Source: Litorivivens sp041625575
Lineage (GTDB): Bacteria; Pseudomonadota; Gammaproteobacteria; Pseudomonadales; Spongiibacteraceae
Reading direction: 5' to 3'
Length of the DNA: 64,000 bases
Assembly: GCA_041625575.1 (NCBI GenBank)
Contig: JBFJTG010000001.1
Span: 1-64,000 of the forward strand
The notes under the pieces were generated by a model. That model was not told the origin of the DNA and did not search any database. It saw nothing but the letters and a program-made list of their open reading frames with translations. The translations under genes were made by a program, and so were the position numbers. Positions 33,620-42,892 of this stretch are shown here, piece after piece; positions within the stretch are counted from its first letter, which is position 1, and each line of letters opens with the position of its first letter.

Positions 33620-35613
33620 TGAAGCAATCCTGGCTAGCCTCAAGCGTGCTTGCCCTCGCTCTATGTTTTTCGCTCATATTGGTTCAACCTGTGCAGGCCG
33701 AAGAGACTTTCGAGCTGGATATGCGCGGCGTTGATATTCGTGAGTTTATTAATACTGTCTCCAAGCTCACCAATAAAACCATTGTTGTTGACGAGCGAGT
33801 AAAGGGCGACGTCAATATTAAAAGTCCGCGATTACTTAACGCTTCCGAGTTGTACGAAGTCTTTCTTCTGCAACTCGGAGTCAGTGGCTTTTCTGTTGTG
33901 GATATGGGCAACGGCATCCTCAAAGTGATCCCCAACCAGGCGGCAAAAATAGAGGGGATTGAGGTTCAGGTCGACGGTGACGCATCGAATCAAAGCGAGT
34001 CTATTATCACGCGCATTGTGCAGGTGCAGAATGTGGATGTGGATAAACTGATACCGTCTCTGCGTCCACTGGTAGACAATCGCACGGGTGTCATCACGCC
34101 CTACAGTGCTTCCAATGTAATTCTTATCACTGATCGTGAGTCTAATGTTCGACGTTTGCTGCAAATTATCCAGCAAGTGGATAAGGCGGATTCCCAGTCG
34201 ATGGAAACCGTTGAACTCAAGAATGCTTCCGCGAAGGAGCTCGAACGTATCCTCACGAAGTTAATTAATGACCAGGCTAAGGAGCAGGGTACGCCGAAGC
34301 CTATTATTACTTCTGATTTGCGAACCAACACCCTGGTAATTTTCGGTGACCAGAATTCACGGCATTACCTCAAAAAGCTGATCAGGGAGTTGGATACCGA
34401 GGTAACGACCTCCTCGAATGTGCGCGTACAGTATCTTCGTTACGCCAAGGCCGAAGACATGGTGCCGGTGCTGAAAAGCGTCAGTGAAGCTATGTTAAAA
34501 CAGGAAGGTGATAAGGAGTCGGCGTCGAAAAGTAATATCAATATCGAAGCGCACGAGCCAACCAATTCCGTGGTTCTGTCGGGAAGTCCTCATATCATTC
34601 GTAACCTTGGTGACGTAATAGAGCGGCTCGACATCCGCCGCGCACAGGTACTGGTTGAGGCAATTATTATTGAATTGACGGACCGCCGCGCCAAGGAACT
34701 TGGAGTGCAGTGGCTATTTCGCGGTGATCCTTCCGGTACCGCGCCGATTGGCGGGATTAACTTTGGCTCTACTACGCCGGCCGGTATTTTCAATGTGGCG
34801 GGTGCGGCTCAGGCGGGCGGCGACGCGCTAGGGTCTGTGCTTGGCAGCTTACAGGGTGTGTCGTTGGGTTTAGGTAAAATCAATGCCAACGGTTTCAGCT
34901 TCGGCGCCTTGATGACGGCTTTGGCCAGTGAAACCGAATCCAACATTCTTTCGACTCCGAGTTTGCTGACCCTCGACAATCAGGAAGCGTCCATTCTGGT
35001 CGGTAGCGAAGTACCGGTACTGACCGGATCCACCGCGAGCTCAAATAATTCCAATCCTTTTCAGACGATCACCCGTCAGGAAATCGGTATTAAGCTAACG
35101 GTGACGCCACAGATCAATGAAGGTGATGCCGTGCAGCTGAGTCTGCAGCAGGAAGTTTCGTCGCTGAGTGGCCTGTCGGCCTCGGATATCATCACCGATA
35201 AGCGGACTATCAGTACCACGGTGTTGGTCAACGACGGTCAGACCATTGTGCTGGGTGGTTTGATTGACGACGACATCCAGGAATCGACTGAGAAGGTGCC
35301 AATATTGGGTGATATGCCTATTATCGGCCGCTTCTTCCGTGCGGACCGCACGCAAAAGGTCAAACGGAATCTGATGGTATTTATTCGCCCGACCATTGTG
35401 CGCGACGTCACCACCTTGCGTGGTCTGTCATCGGAAAAATACAACTATATCCGGGCCCAGCAAATTATGATGCACGATGGCGGCATAAACTTGTTCCCGA
35501 ATGCGAAGGCCCCGGTACTGCCAGCCTGGACGGGACTGGATCCCTCGCCAATAGGCATGTTGCCGGAATTGGAATCGAACATTGACTCAAATGCTGAGCC
35601 TAATAAGCCCTGA
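33616..35613 (+). CDS. gspD: Type II secretion secretin GspD
   Basis: GspD forms the outer-membrane secretin channel. The 665-residue precursor has a signal peptide (to about PVQA, residue 29) and the N0 domain (FELDMRGVDIREFINTVSKL). Repeated N1-N3 domains follow (NASELYEVFLLQLGVSGFSV; RIVQVQNVDVDKLIPSLRPL; VRVQYLRYAKAEDMVPVLKS). The secretin core ends with LTVTPQINEGDAVQLSLQQE, VLVNDGQTIVLGGLIDDD and VPILGDMPIIGRFFRADRTQ. A short C-terminal tail may hold a pilotin-binding element. Two adjacent ATGs are possible; the first overlaps gspC by four bases. Confidence 0.97.
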   Translation: MMKQSWLASSVLALALCFSLILVQPVQAEETFELDMRGVDIREFINTVSKLTNKTIVVDERVKGDVNIKSPRLLNASELYEVFLLQLGVSGFSVVDMGNGILKVIPNQAAKIEGIEVQVDGDASNQSESIITRIVQVQNVDVDKLIPSLRPLVDNRTGVITPYSASNVILITDRESNVRRLLQIIQQVDKADSQSMETVELKNASAKELERILTKLINDQAKEQGTPKPIITSDLRTNTLVIFGDQNSRHYLKKLIRELDTEVTTSSNVRVQYLRYAKAEDMVPVLKSVSEAMLKQEGDKESASKSNINIEAHEPTNSVVLSGSPHIIRNLGDVIERLDIRRAQVLVEAIIIELTDRRAKELGVQWLFRGDPSGTAPIGGINFGSTTPAGIFNVAGAAQAGGDALGSVLGSLQGVSLGLGKINANGFSFGALMTALASETESNILSTPSLLTLDNQEASILVGSEVPVLTGSTASSNNSNPFQTITRQEIGIKLTVTPQINEGDAVQLSLQQEVSSLSGLSASDIITDKRTISTTVLVNDGQTIVLGGLIDDDIQESTEKVPILGDMPIIGRFFRADRTQKVKRNLMVFIRPTIVRDVTTLRGLSSEKYNYIRAQQIMMHDGGINLFPNAKAPVLPAWTGLDPSPIGMLPELESNIDSNAEPNKP

Positions 35614-35621
35614 GGCGTGAC

Positions 35622-37097
35622 ATGCTGTCTTACTCGTACGCACGCAAAAATCAGGTCCTGATTACTCGCGAATCCGACGCTGTAGAAGTCTTGTATTGTC
35701 ATGACACGCCGCGCGAAGCCTTGGTTGAAATTCGCAGGGTCAGCAAGCGACCGGTGAACGCCATGCTGTGTGAGTCAGCCCTTTTGGCGGAAAAGATTAA
35801 CGCCGAATATCAGCAGCAAAGCGGCAGTGGTATGGACGCTATCGACGACATTAGTAATGAAGTCGATCTTGATAAGCTGATTGAGGCCATGCCTGAATCA
35901 CAGGATTTACTGGAGTCACAAGACGATGCACCGGTGATCCGCCTGATCAACGCCCTGTTTGCCGAAGCTCTCAAACTTGGTGCGTCCGATATTCATGTTG
36001 AAACCTATGAAAAAGCGATGTCTGTTCGGCTGCGTGTCGACGGTATTCTAAAGGAAGTGCTCAGTCCCAATCGACGTTTGGCGCCACTGCTGGTATCGCG
36101 TATCAAGGTTATGGCGAAGCTTGATATCGCCGAGAAACGCGTACCGCAAGATGGCCGCGTGTCGCTAAAAATCGCTGGCCGCTCAGTTGATGTGCGGATT
36201 TCGACGATTCCATCGAGTTACGGCGAGCGCGTGGTTATGCGTCTGTTGGATAAGCAGGCAGCGCGTATCGATCTGCTGCATTTGGGCATGCCGGAAGACA
36301 CACTGGCCAAGGTGACGCAGTTACTGAAAAACCCCAATGGCATAATCCTGGTAACCGGGCCCACCGGTTCAGGTAAAACAACGACGCTCTATGCGGGCCT
36401 GACTCTGCTTAACGATCGAATACGCAATATATTGACGGTTGAAGATCCCATTGAATACGCCGTTGACGGGATTGGTCAGACACAGGTAAGTACTAAAGTC
36501 GGGATGACTTTCGCCCGTGGTTTGCGGGCGATTTTGCGGCAGGACCCGGACGTGGTCATGGTCGGTGAGATCCGCGATGCGGAAACTGCTGAAATTGCCG
36601 TTCAAGCGAGTTTGACCGGTCACCTGGTACTGTCGACTTTGCACACGAACAACGCGGTTGGTGCCATTACCCGGCTAATTGATATAGGCATAGAGCCTTA
36701 CCTGATATCCTCCAGCCTGAAAGGTATTTTGGCTCAGCGCCTGGTTCGCAAGCTTTGCTCGAGCTGTCGCGAAGCGCATCCGATGGATTCCGTTGAGGCC
36801 TCGCTTCTGGGGGATAGTTCCCTGGCAGGCAGCATCGCTTATCTGCCCAGAGGTTGTGATGAATGTCTGCATAGCGGTTATCGCGGTCGAAGTGGCATAT
36901 ACGAATTACTGACGGTTGATCGCAAGGTCGCAGAATTAATTCACAACGGTGCCGGTGAGCAGGCAATTCTCGACGCGGCCCGTGGCAGCATGACGCGCTT
37001 GCTTGACGAGGGTCGCAGGCTGGTCGTTGAGGGGCTTACCAGTATCGACGAAGTGCTGCGCTGTGTTCGTGAGGAATCCGCCGATGCCGGCGTATGA
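35622..37097 (+). CDS. gspE: Type II secretion ATPase GspE
   Basis: GspE is the cytoplasmic hexameric ATPase powering pseudopilus assembly. The 491-residue protein has the N-terminal GspL-binding domain and the linker ending APVIRLINALFAEALKLGAS. DIHVETYEKAM and LRVDGILKEV come next, then Walker A GPTGSGKTTTLYAGL. The Asp box is DPIEYAVDGIGQTQV, Walker B is DPDVVMVGEIRDAETAE and the His box is TGHLVLSTLHTN. A four-cysteine zinc module (CSSC ... CDEC) is present. The gspF start lies inside the last 14 bases. Confidence 0.97.
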   Translation: MLSYSYARKNQVLITRESDAVEVLYCHDTPREALVEIRRVSKRPVNAMLCESALLAEKINAEYQQQSGSGMDAIDDISNEVDLDKLIEAMPESQDLLESQDDAPVIRLINALFAEALKLGASDIHVETYEKAMSVRLRVDGILKEVLSPNRRLAPLLVSRIKVMAKLDIAEKRVPQDGRVSLKIAGRSVDVRISTIPSSYGERVVMRLLDKQAARIDLLHLGMPEDTLAKVTQLLKNPNGIILVTGPTGSGKTTTLYAGLTLLNDRIRNILTVEDPIEYAVDGIGQTQVSTKVGMTFARGLRAILRQDPDVVMVGEIRDAETAEIAVQASLTGHLVLSTLHTNNAVGAITRLIDIGIEPYLISSSLKGILAQRLVRKLCSSCREAHPMDSVEASLLGDSSLAGSIAYLPRGCDECLHSGYRGRSGIYELLTVDRKVAELIHNGAGEQAILDAARGSMTRLLDEGRRLVVEGLTSIDEVLRCVREESADAGV

Positions 37098-38301
37098 TTA
37101 CGTAGCACTGGATTCTAGCGGTAAGCGTCAGCGCGGGCTTCTGGAAGCGGACTCGGACCGATTGGCCCGGCAACAGTTGCGCGAACGCCATTTGATTCCT
37201 GTTGAAGTTACCGCATCGCGAAAAAAGCAGTCTGGCGAACAGGGTGGGCTTGCGCTCATGCAGCGCATCAGCATCGGCGACCTGTCCTTGTTCACGCGGC
37301 ACTTGGCAACGCTTCTTCAGTCGGGAATCCCTCTCGAAGAAGCCTTGCATGCGACTTCCCGGCAGACCCGGCATCGCCGACTACAGTCGGTGGTGATGAG
37401 CCTACGCAGTCGCGTACTCGAAGGTCACAGTCTCGCCGACGGTCTCGGCGACTTTCCCCGCATATTTACCCCCGTATACCGTGCACTGGTCGCATCGGGC
37501 GAGCAGTCCGGTGATTTGGGCTTGGTGCTGAACCAGTTGGCCGAGTACACCGAGGACTCCCAGAAGCTGCGCGCGACCTTGATGCAGGCACTGGTTTATC
37601 CTCTGGCCTTAACGGTGGTGGCAGTGAGCGTGATCGCTGTGCTGATGGTTTACGTTGTGCCTAAGGTCGTGGCGCAGTTTGATCATTACGGACAAACCCT
37701 GCCTTTGCTGACGCGTATTCTGATTGTGATTAGCGACGCCATGGTGAGTTACTGGTTGCCGGCTATTATTGTTGCGGTATTAACTGGCCTTGTTGGTCGC
37801 TGGTGGATGAGCGATAAAACGCGGCGTAAGGCGATTCACAAAAAAATGCTACGAATTCCGATCGTCGGTGATGTGTTGTTGACGGTGGATTCGGCCCGCC
37901 TGCTGCATACTCTGGCCATTTTGTTGGCGAGCGGAGTGTCGTTGATCGAGGCGATAAAGGTGGGCATGTTCACCCTGAATAATTTGCACCTGCAGCAGGG
38001 CATGGGTGAAGTGGCCGACGCCGTGCGCGAGGGCAAGAGTTTCAGTTTTTCCTTGCAGCAAATGGACGAGTTGCCGCCAATGGCTGTCTATATGATTGCC
38101 AGTGGAGAGCAAAGCGGTGAGCTGGACGCCATGGTAAAACGTTCGGCGGACAATCTTGCTCGAGAGTTGGAAATGCGGGTAAGCATTATGACGAGTCTGT
38201 TTGAGCCTATCCTTATCGTTGCGATGGGTATTATCGTGCTCGGCATAGTGCTCGCGATATTGCTGCCTATCTTGCAGCTCAATAATTTATCCGGTTTTTA
38301 G
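37084..38301 (+). CDS. gspF: Type II secretion inner-membrane protein GspF
   Basis: GspF is the polytopic platform protein that contacts GspE. The 405-residue protein begins MPAYDYVALDSSGKRQRGLL, the typical start. It has two homologous T2SSF domains (ISIGDLSLFTRHLATLLQSG ... ALVASGEQSGDLGLVLNQLA; DSARLLHTLAILLASGVSLI ... YMIASGEQSGELDAMV), each followed by membrane helices, the last being ILIVAMGIIVLGIVLAILLP. The ATG at 37084 overlaps gspE by 14 bases; an earlier in-frame codon at 37003 lies inside gspE and is rejected. Confidence 0.97.
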   Translation: MPAYDYVALDSSGKRQRGLLEADSDRLARQQLRERHLIPVEVTASRKKQSGEQGGLALMQRISIGDLSLFTRHLATLLQSGIPLEEALHATSRQTRHRRLQSVVMSLRSRVLEGHSLADGLGDFPRIFTPVYRALVASGEQSGDLGLVLNQLAEYTEDSQKLRATLMQALVYPLALTVVAVSVIAVLMVYVVPKVVAQFDHYGQTLPLLTRILIVISDAMVSYWLPAIIVAVLTGLVGRWWMSDKTRRKAIHKKMLRIPIVGDVLLTVDSARLLHTLAILLASGVSLIEAIKVGMFTLNNLHLQQGMGEVADAVREGKSFSFSLQQMDELPPMAVYMIASGEQSGELDAMVKRSADNLARELEMRVSIMTSLFEPILIVAMGIIVLGIVLAILLPILQLNNLSGF

Positions 38302-38313
38302 GAGAGCTAAACG

Positions 38314-38757
38314 GTGGTGAATACGGTGTTGAATTCGAAGAAATCGCGGCAGCAGGGATTTACCTTGCTGGAAATTATGGTGGTGATTGTGATACTCGGC
38401 TTGCTGGTGTCGATTGTGGCTCCCAACGTCTTGCAGAATCAGGACCGCGCGATGGTGGAAAAGGCGAAGGCGGATATCTCAGTGTTAGAGCAAGCATTGG
38501 ATATGTACAAACTCGATAATCACGTCTATCCGACGACTGATCAGGGACTGGATGCCTTGGTTAAAAAGCCATCCTCGTCGCCTGAGCCGCGTAACTATCG
38601 CAGTGACGGTTACATAAAACGACTGCCGCAAGACCCCTGGGGTAATCCCTATCAATATTTACAGCCCGGTGAACACGGCGCCTTCGACCTATATTCTACT
38701 GGCGCCGACGGAGATGAAGGAGGCGAGGGTTTAGCCAGTGATATTGGCAACTGGTGA
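38314..38757 (+). CDS. gspG: Major pseudopilin GspG
   Basis: GspG is the main subunit of the T2SS pseudopilus. The 147-residue prepilin has the leader ending KKSRQQG, cleaved after Gly15 before FTLLEIMVVIVILGLLV. Mature Glu5 is present. The calcium-site/C-terminal region is also present (LPQDPWGNPYQYLQPGEHGA and STGADGDEGGEG). The start is GTG 38314 with AGGAG seven or eight bases upstream. Its end overlaps gspH by 20 bases. The prepilin peptidase gene is not in this window. Confidence 0.97.
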   Translation: MVNTVLNSKKSRQQGFTLLEIMVVIVILGLLVSIVAPNVLQNQDRAMVEKAKADISVLEQALDMYKLDNHVYPTTDQGLDALVKKPSSSPEPRNYRSDGYIKRLPQDPWGNPYQYLQPGEHGAFDLYSTGADGDEGGEGLASDIGNW

Positions 38758-39250
38758 TCAGCACTTGCCTGTAAAACAATTCCAACGGGGTATGACCCTG
38801 TTGGAATTGATGCTTGTATTACTGATCATCGGTTTGTTAAGCGCCGCGGCTGTGTTGACGCTACCTTCGGATAACGACGAGCGCGACATGCGGCAGCTGT
38901 CGGAAAGGATGGTTTCCTACTTTCGTTACGTGCGTCAGGAGGCGGTATTTACCGGCACCTCCCACGGCATTTTGTGGCAAGGCGGTAAACCGCTCTTAGT
39001 CAAACGTACAACGTCAGGGTGGGATATTCAAAGCGATTCGAGGTTGAGCGAACTTCAAGCAGCCGCCAGTCGCTATCCGATGTTTCTTGAGCAATCAAAG
39101 AAGTTACTCGATCTTTCGCAAGACTATCAATCGCCACAAATCCTCTTCACCAACGACGGTCAGGTGTCACCTTTTGTGCTCATCATTCGTGGCGCAGAAG
39201 GCCGTGAGCTGACTTTGAACGACAGCCTTACGCTGGAGCAGCAGCAATGA
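38738..39250 (+). CDS. gspH: Minor pseudopilin GspH
   Basis: This 170-residue minor pseudopilin has the processing site QFQRG/MTLLELMLVLLIIGLL (cleavage after about residue 18) and a Met rather than Phe at mature position 1. An ATG at that Met would remove the leader, so an upstream non-ATG start is needed. GTG 38738, inside the end of gspG, gives a leader of normal length. The C-terminal domain is the GspH type (VRQEAVFTGTSHGILWQGGK; ILFTNDGQVSPFVLII). The end overlaps gspI by four bases. Confidence 0.88.
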   Translation: MILATGDQHLPVKQFQRGMTLLELMLVLLIIGLLSAAAVLTLPSDNDERDMRQLSERMVSYFRYVRQEAVFTGTSHGILWQGGKPLLVKRTTSGWDIQSDSRLSELQAAASRYPMFLEQSKKLLDLSQDYQSPQILFTNDGQVSPFVLIIRGAEGRELTLNDSLTLEQQQ

Positions 39251-39600
39251 GGCAGCGCGGCTTTACCCTGTTGGAAATTATGGTGGCGCTACTGCTATTT
39301 GCCGTAGGCGCTGTTTCCTTGTCGAAAGTCATCGGCAGCAGCGCGCTGCATGTGGACGAACTAGCCCGCCGTCAGTTTGCGGGTCTGCTTGCTCACAACC
39401 AAATGCTGACCTTTCGATTAGAGGGCCGCCTTCAAAATGACTCGGGCAAAGCGGTGCAGGGGCCCTATGAATTTGGCTGGGAAATCAACGTCAATAAAAC
39501 CGATACAGCCGAAATAGTTCGCCTCGATATCAGCGTATATGATGATCCGGACGACGCCGCACTGGCCGAGTTGAGCGCCTTTACCGGAGTGCAAAAGTGA
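39247..39600 (+). CDS. gspI: Minor pseudopilin GspI
   Basis: This 117-residue minor pseudopilin has a very short leader MRQRG, then FTLLEIMVALLLFAVGAVSL with Glu5 of the mature protein. With GspJ and GspK it forms the pseudopilus tip. The C-terminal part has the family pattern EFGWEINVNKT and VRLDISVYD. The ATG overlaps the gspH stop and the stop overlaps the gspJ GTG, each by four bases. Confidence 0.93.
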   Translation: MRQRGFTLLEIMVALLLFAVGAVSLSKVIGSSALHVDELARRQFAGLLAHNQMLTFRLEGRLQNDSGKAVQGPYEFGWEINVNKTDTAEIVRLDISVYDDPDDAALAELSAFTGVQK

Positions 39601-40229
39601 AGCGGCGGCAGCGCGGCCTGACCTTGATTGAACTACTTATTGCGGTAGGCATTTTAGCCGTACTTGCGCTGCTCTCCAGTACCCTGCTGGGCACTTCGCT
39701 GGAAAACCAAAAGCATTTGCGTGCCAGTAGCGAGAGTCTTGAAGAATTGGCCTTGTCACTTACTTTGGTGCAACGCGATCTGGAACAAATGCTGGATCGC
39801 GTCGGACGCGATGAATACGGTATTAGGCAGGAATCTTCGCTACTAAGTTTTGCAGAAGGCGAAGCCTATCAACTTGAGTTTACGCGCGATGGAAGACGTT
39901 TATTGCCGGGAGAAACCTTCAGCAGTTCACTAGAGCGAATTCGTTACGGATTGGAAGACAGGGTCTTTGTACGCTATAGCGCTGCGGTTCCTGATCCCCT
40001 TAGTGCCACCGAGTGGCGCAAACAAAAAATGATTAGCGATATTACAGCGATTAATTTTGGCTTTTTCAGTGAAGGCAAGTGGCATCGTGAATGGCCACCT
40101 GCTGCCCTGGGTCTTGGCACTCCTGCGCAGGATTTGCCGCAAGCGGTATCGTTGCGGTTGGATACCGAACGTTGGGGGGTCGTTGAAATAATGGCGCTCC
40201 TACCCGGAGGCGCAAATGAAAGCCTGTGA
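39597..40229 (+). CDS. gspJ: Minor pseudopilin GspJ
   Basis: This 210-residue minor pseudopilin has the leader MKRRQRG before LTLIELLIAVGILAVLALLS. Downstream it shows the GspJ pattern (LALSLTLVQRDLEQML, YQLEFTRDGRRLLPG, LERIRYGLEDRVFVRY). It is the tip subunit partnering GspI and GspK. The start is GTG 39597 in a GTGA overlap with gspI, so translation is probably coupled. The end overlaps gspK by 14 bases. Confidence 0.94.
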   Translation: MKRRQRGLTLIELLIAVGILAVLALLSSTLLGTSLENQKHLRASSESLEELALSLTLVQRDLEQMLDRVGRDEYGIRQESSLLSFAEGEAYQLEFTRDGRRLLPGETFSSSLERIRYGLEDRVFVRYSAAVPDPLSATEWRKQKMISDITAINFGFFSEGKWHREWPPAALGLGTPAQDLPQAVSLRLDTERWGVVEIMALLPGGANESL

Positions 40230-41208
40230 GCGCGGGCATTATCGGGAGAGCGGGGCGGCGCTAATATTTGTGCTGTTAATCGTGGCTACCCTGTCCATTA
40301 TTGCGGTACAGATTAACGAGCAACTGCGGTTTAACGTGAAACGGCTGGATAATCAGCGTCAAAATGCTCAAGCCTATTGGTACGCCCTCGGGGGCGAGCA
40401 ATTGGCAATGAGCTTGCTGAACCAGCTTGGAGATGAAGACCGCACTCATCTCGGTCAGCCCTGGGCAACCGAAGATGCCATTTTTCCTATTGAAGGTGGG
40501 TTCTTGCAGGGGCAGATCAGGGACGCCAGCGCCTGTTTTAACCTCAATAATCTGCTAGTTGTGCGCAACCCGGGGGATGCGCCAGCGGCCGAGACCGCCT
40601 ATGAGAAACAGTTTGTTGCAGCGCTTGAGCTTTATGGCTTTGATCGCGCACGTGCACTGCAGTTGCGCGACCGGGTCCAGGATTGGATTGACGAAGATTT
40701 GCACCCCAACGGGCTTTATGGTGCAGAAGATCTGGACTATGGCGACCGCGACTTGGCATTTCAGGCGGCGAATAGTTTTATTGTGAGTGCCAGCGAGCTG
40801 AATCTGTTAATGGAGTTTGAGAGCAAGGAAATTGATACGCTGAATAGCGTTTTCTGTAGTCTGCCAAAAACGGGGACTACGGTTAACGTGAATACGCTAA
40901 GGGAAGAGCAGGCGCCACTCTTGGCTGCTCTGCTAGCCTCGACAATCAGTGTGGAAGATGCCGCCCAGCTGCTAAAGCAGCGCCCGGAGGGCGGGTGGGA
41001 GAGTATTGAGCAATTTTTTGCTGACCCGGCGCTGACGGACAAGGAACTGCCCGAAGACTATCGGGACAAGCTGGCTGTTCAGTCGGCCTTCTTTCATGCC
41101 ACAATTAATGTCTTATATCGCGACACGCAATTCAGTCTGAAATCCCTGCTAACTATGGCGGACAAAAAAATAAGCGTTCAGTCGCGCCGATACGGAGAAC
41201 TCTTTTGA
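40216..41208 (+). CDS. gspK: Minor pseudopilin GspK
   Basis: This 330-residue large minor pseudopilin caps the pseudopilus. The leader ends RESG before AALIFVLLIVATLSIIAVQI. The usual Glu5 is lacking, which is normal for GspK. The large helical insertion includes DASACFNLNNLL, LQLRDRVQDWIDEDLHPNGL, SASELNLL and VNVNTLREEQAPLLAALL, the SAM-like repeats typical of GspK. The stop overlaps a TTG start for gspL. Confidence 0.94.
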   Translation: MKACERGHYRESGAALIFVLLIVATLSIIAVQINEQLRFNVKRLDNQRQNAQAYWYALGGEQLAMSLLNQLGDEDRTHLGQPWATEDAIFPIEGGFLQGQIRDASACFNLNNLLVVRNPGDAPAAETAYEKQFVAALELYGFDRARALQLRDRVQDWIDEDLHPNGLYGAEDLDYGDRDLAFQAANSFIVSASELNLLMEFESKEIDTLNSVFCSLPKTGTTVNVNTLREEQAPLLAALLASTISVEDAAQLLKQRPEGGWESIEQFFADPALTDKELPEDYRDKLAVQSAFFHATINVLYRDTQFSLKSLLTMADKKISVQSRRYGELF

Positions 41209-42401
41209 GCGAAATGCTCTTACTTAAATTGCTCGACTCGTCATCCAGCGCGCCCGATGGTGATTGGTTACTATGGGATTCTGCGCAGCAATGCGTTACA
41301 GCCCGTGGCGAATTGAAGGATGGTGTAGCGTCTGAAGAGCTTAAGTCGCACTCGCGTAGCACGGCGTGTATGGTGCTTGTGCCGGGCGAGTTGGTAACAC
41401 AATTGTCGGTTACTTTGCCCATTGCCGGAGCGAGTGCCGAGGCCGCTTTACCGTTTCAGGTGGAAGAACGACTTAGCTGCGAGCTTGAGCGCGTGCACAT
41501 AGCGCACGAAAAAATCCGGGCGGGTCAACCCTGCACTGTGTGGGTTGTTGATAAAAGTCACATGGACGAATGGCTGGATTGGATACAGGCCTCCGGCTTG
41601 CGAGTAAGTGCCTTGCTGCCCGATTACGCAGTTTTGGCGGCGCCGGCGGTGTTTCGTGATATCCACCGAACTGTGGCGCATGTGGGAAATCTCGCTGTGA
41701 GTATGGAACACGAGCTATTTGCCTGCTGGTGGCGACCGCAACATAGAGATACTGATGGAACACCGGTAGAGCTGAGTGTTGAAGGCGCACCTTCGGGCGA
41801 CGTAACGATCTCCGACGATAGGCGTTTGGTCGCTTCACAATTGGAAGCAACCGCCCGCTATTTTTCCATGCCGGGCAACAATCTTTGCCAGGGCCCGTAT
41901 CAATTGCACGATGTGGTGCTGGATACCTTGGCTCTGTTGCGCTGGCCTGCAATTGCCGCTGCATTGGTGCTGGTTTTGCATTGGACGCTGTTGGCTGTCA
42001 CGGCGTTTAATTTTTCGCAGCAGGCTGATCAGCTGGACGCGGCTGCGGAATCCGTTTATCGGGAGACCTTTCCCGAGGCGCGCAAGGTAGTGAATGCACG
42101 CAGTCAAATGAAAAGTCAGCTCAATGCCCTGGAAAGTCAGCGCGGCGACGCCGGGCTGTTGCCTCTGCTGGCACCGATCTCCGCGGCTTATCAGGGGCAA
42201 TCGGCCGTCACGGTGACCCAGTTGGTCTTTCAAAGTCAGAGCGCTAGCGTGCGGCTCGCGGTTGATGCCCGGAATTATGCCGTTATCGATGCCTTCAGCA
42301 GTGAGCTACAAAAGGAGAACCTCGCGGTTAGTCGGGGCACCTTTCGGAAAAATGGCGAGCAAATTAGTGGCCAGCTCATTATCAGTAAGGGAGCAGGCTA
42401 G
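41205..42401 (+). CDS. gspL: Type II secretion protein GspL
   Basis: GspL is the bitopic inner-membrane partner of GspE and GspM. The 398-residue protein has a cytoplasmic actin-like domain (SACMVLVPGE-type strand: STACMVLVPGELVTQLSVTL; PFQVEERLSCELERVHIAHE), a membrane helix (about 247-267, WPAIAAALVLVLHWTLLAVT) and a periplasmic ferredoxin-like domain. The start is probably TTG 41205: it has GGAG seven bases upstream and forms a TTGA overlap with gspK. The ATG three codons later is too far from the ribosome binding site. Confidence 0.9.
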   Translation: MSEMLLLKLLDSSSSAPDGDWLLWDSAQQCVTARGELKDGVASEELKSHSRSTACMVLVPGELVTQLSVTLPIAGASAEAALPFQVEERLSCELERVHIAHEKIRAGQPCTVWVVDKSHMDEWLDWIQASGLRVSALLPDYAVLAAPAVFRDIHRTVAHVGNLAVSMEHELFACWWRPQHRDTDGTPVELSVEGAPSGDVTISDDRRLVASQLEATARYFSMPGNNLCQGPYQLHDVVLDTLALLRWPAIAAALVLVLHWTLLAVTAFNFSQQADQLDAAAESVYRETFPEARKVVNARSQMKSQLNALESQRGDAGLLPLLAPISAAYQGQSAVTVTQLVFQSQSASVRLAVDARNYAVIDAFSSELQKENLAVSRGTFRKNGEQISGQLIISKGAG

Positions 42402-42892
42402 TGAATTGGCGCAGCATAGATTGGAAGCTAACACAGCGCACGGAGCGGGAGCGCAAGATCGTTTATTGCGGCGTGGCTGTGGGTATTCCCTTAATTATAT
42501 GGCTCGCAATATGGCAGCCATTGCTGTCTTGGCGTGCAAGCGCCGAACAGCGATATGAAAGCCGGGTGCAGACGCTGGAGTGGATGCACTCCGCCGCCGC
42601 AAGTATTCGCGCACATCGACAATCGGGCAAACAAGGAGCTGCGGTCTACAGTGGCTCGCCTGAGCAGAGAATCACGCGCGCAGCGTCCGGACTGGGCTTG
42701 GCGATATCCCGCATAGAACCTTCCGGCGAGCGCCGCTTCAATGTGTTCTTTACCGACGCCAATTACAAACAGTTTTTGCAATTTGCGGACCAGTTGCAAC
42801 AGCAGGGGCTGGTGATTGAATCGCTCACTATGGGCCAATTACCCGCGCCGGGCCATGTATCCATTCGAATGACTCTGGAATCGGCGCTGTGA
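42401..42892 (+). CDS. gspM: Type II secretion protein GspM
   Basis: This 163-residue inner-membrane protein pairs with GspL. It has a short cytoplasmic start, a membrane helix (about 28-48, IVYCGVAVGIPLIIWLAIWQ), a coiled region (EQRYESRVQTLEWMHSAAAS) and a ferredoxin-like periplasmic domain (RRFNVFFTDANYKQFLQFAD). The start is GTG 42401, sharing one base with the gspL stop. The end overlaps gspN by four bases. Confidence 0.88.
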   Translation: MNWRSIDWKLTQRTERERKIVYCGVAVGIPLIIWLAIWQPLLSWRASAEQRYESRVQTLEWMHSAAASIRAHRQSGKQGAAVYSGSPEQRITRAASGLGLAISRIEPSGERRFNVFFTDANYKQFLQFADQLQQQGLVIESLTMGQLPAPGHVSIRMTLESAL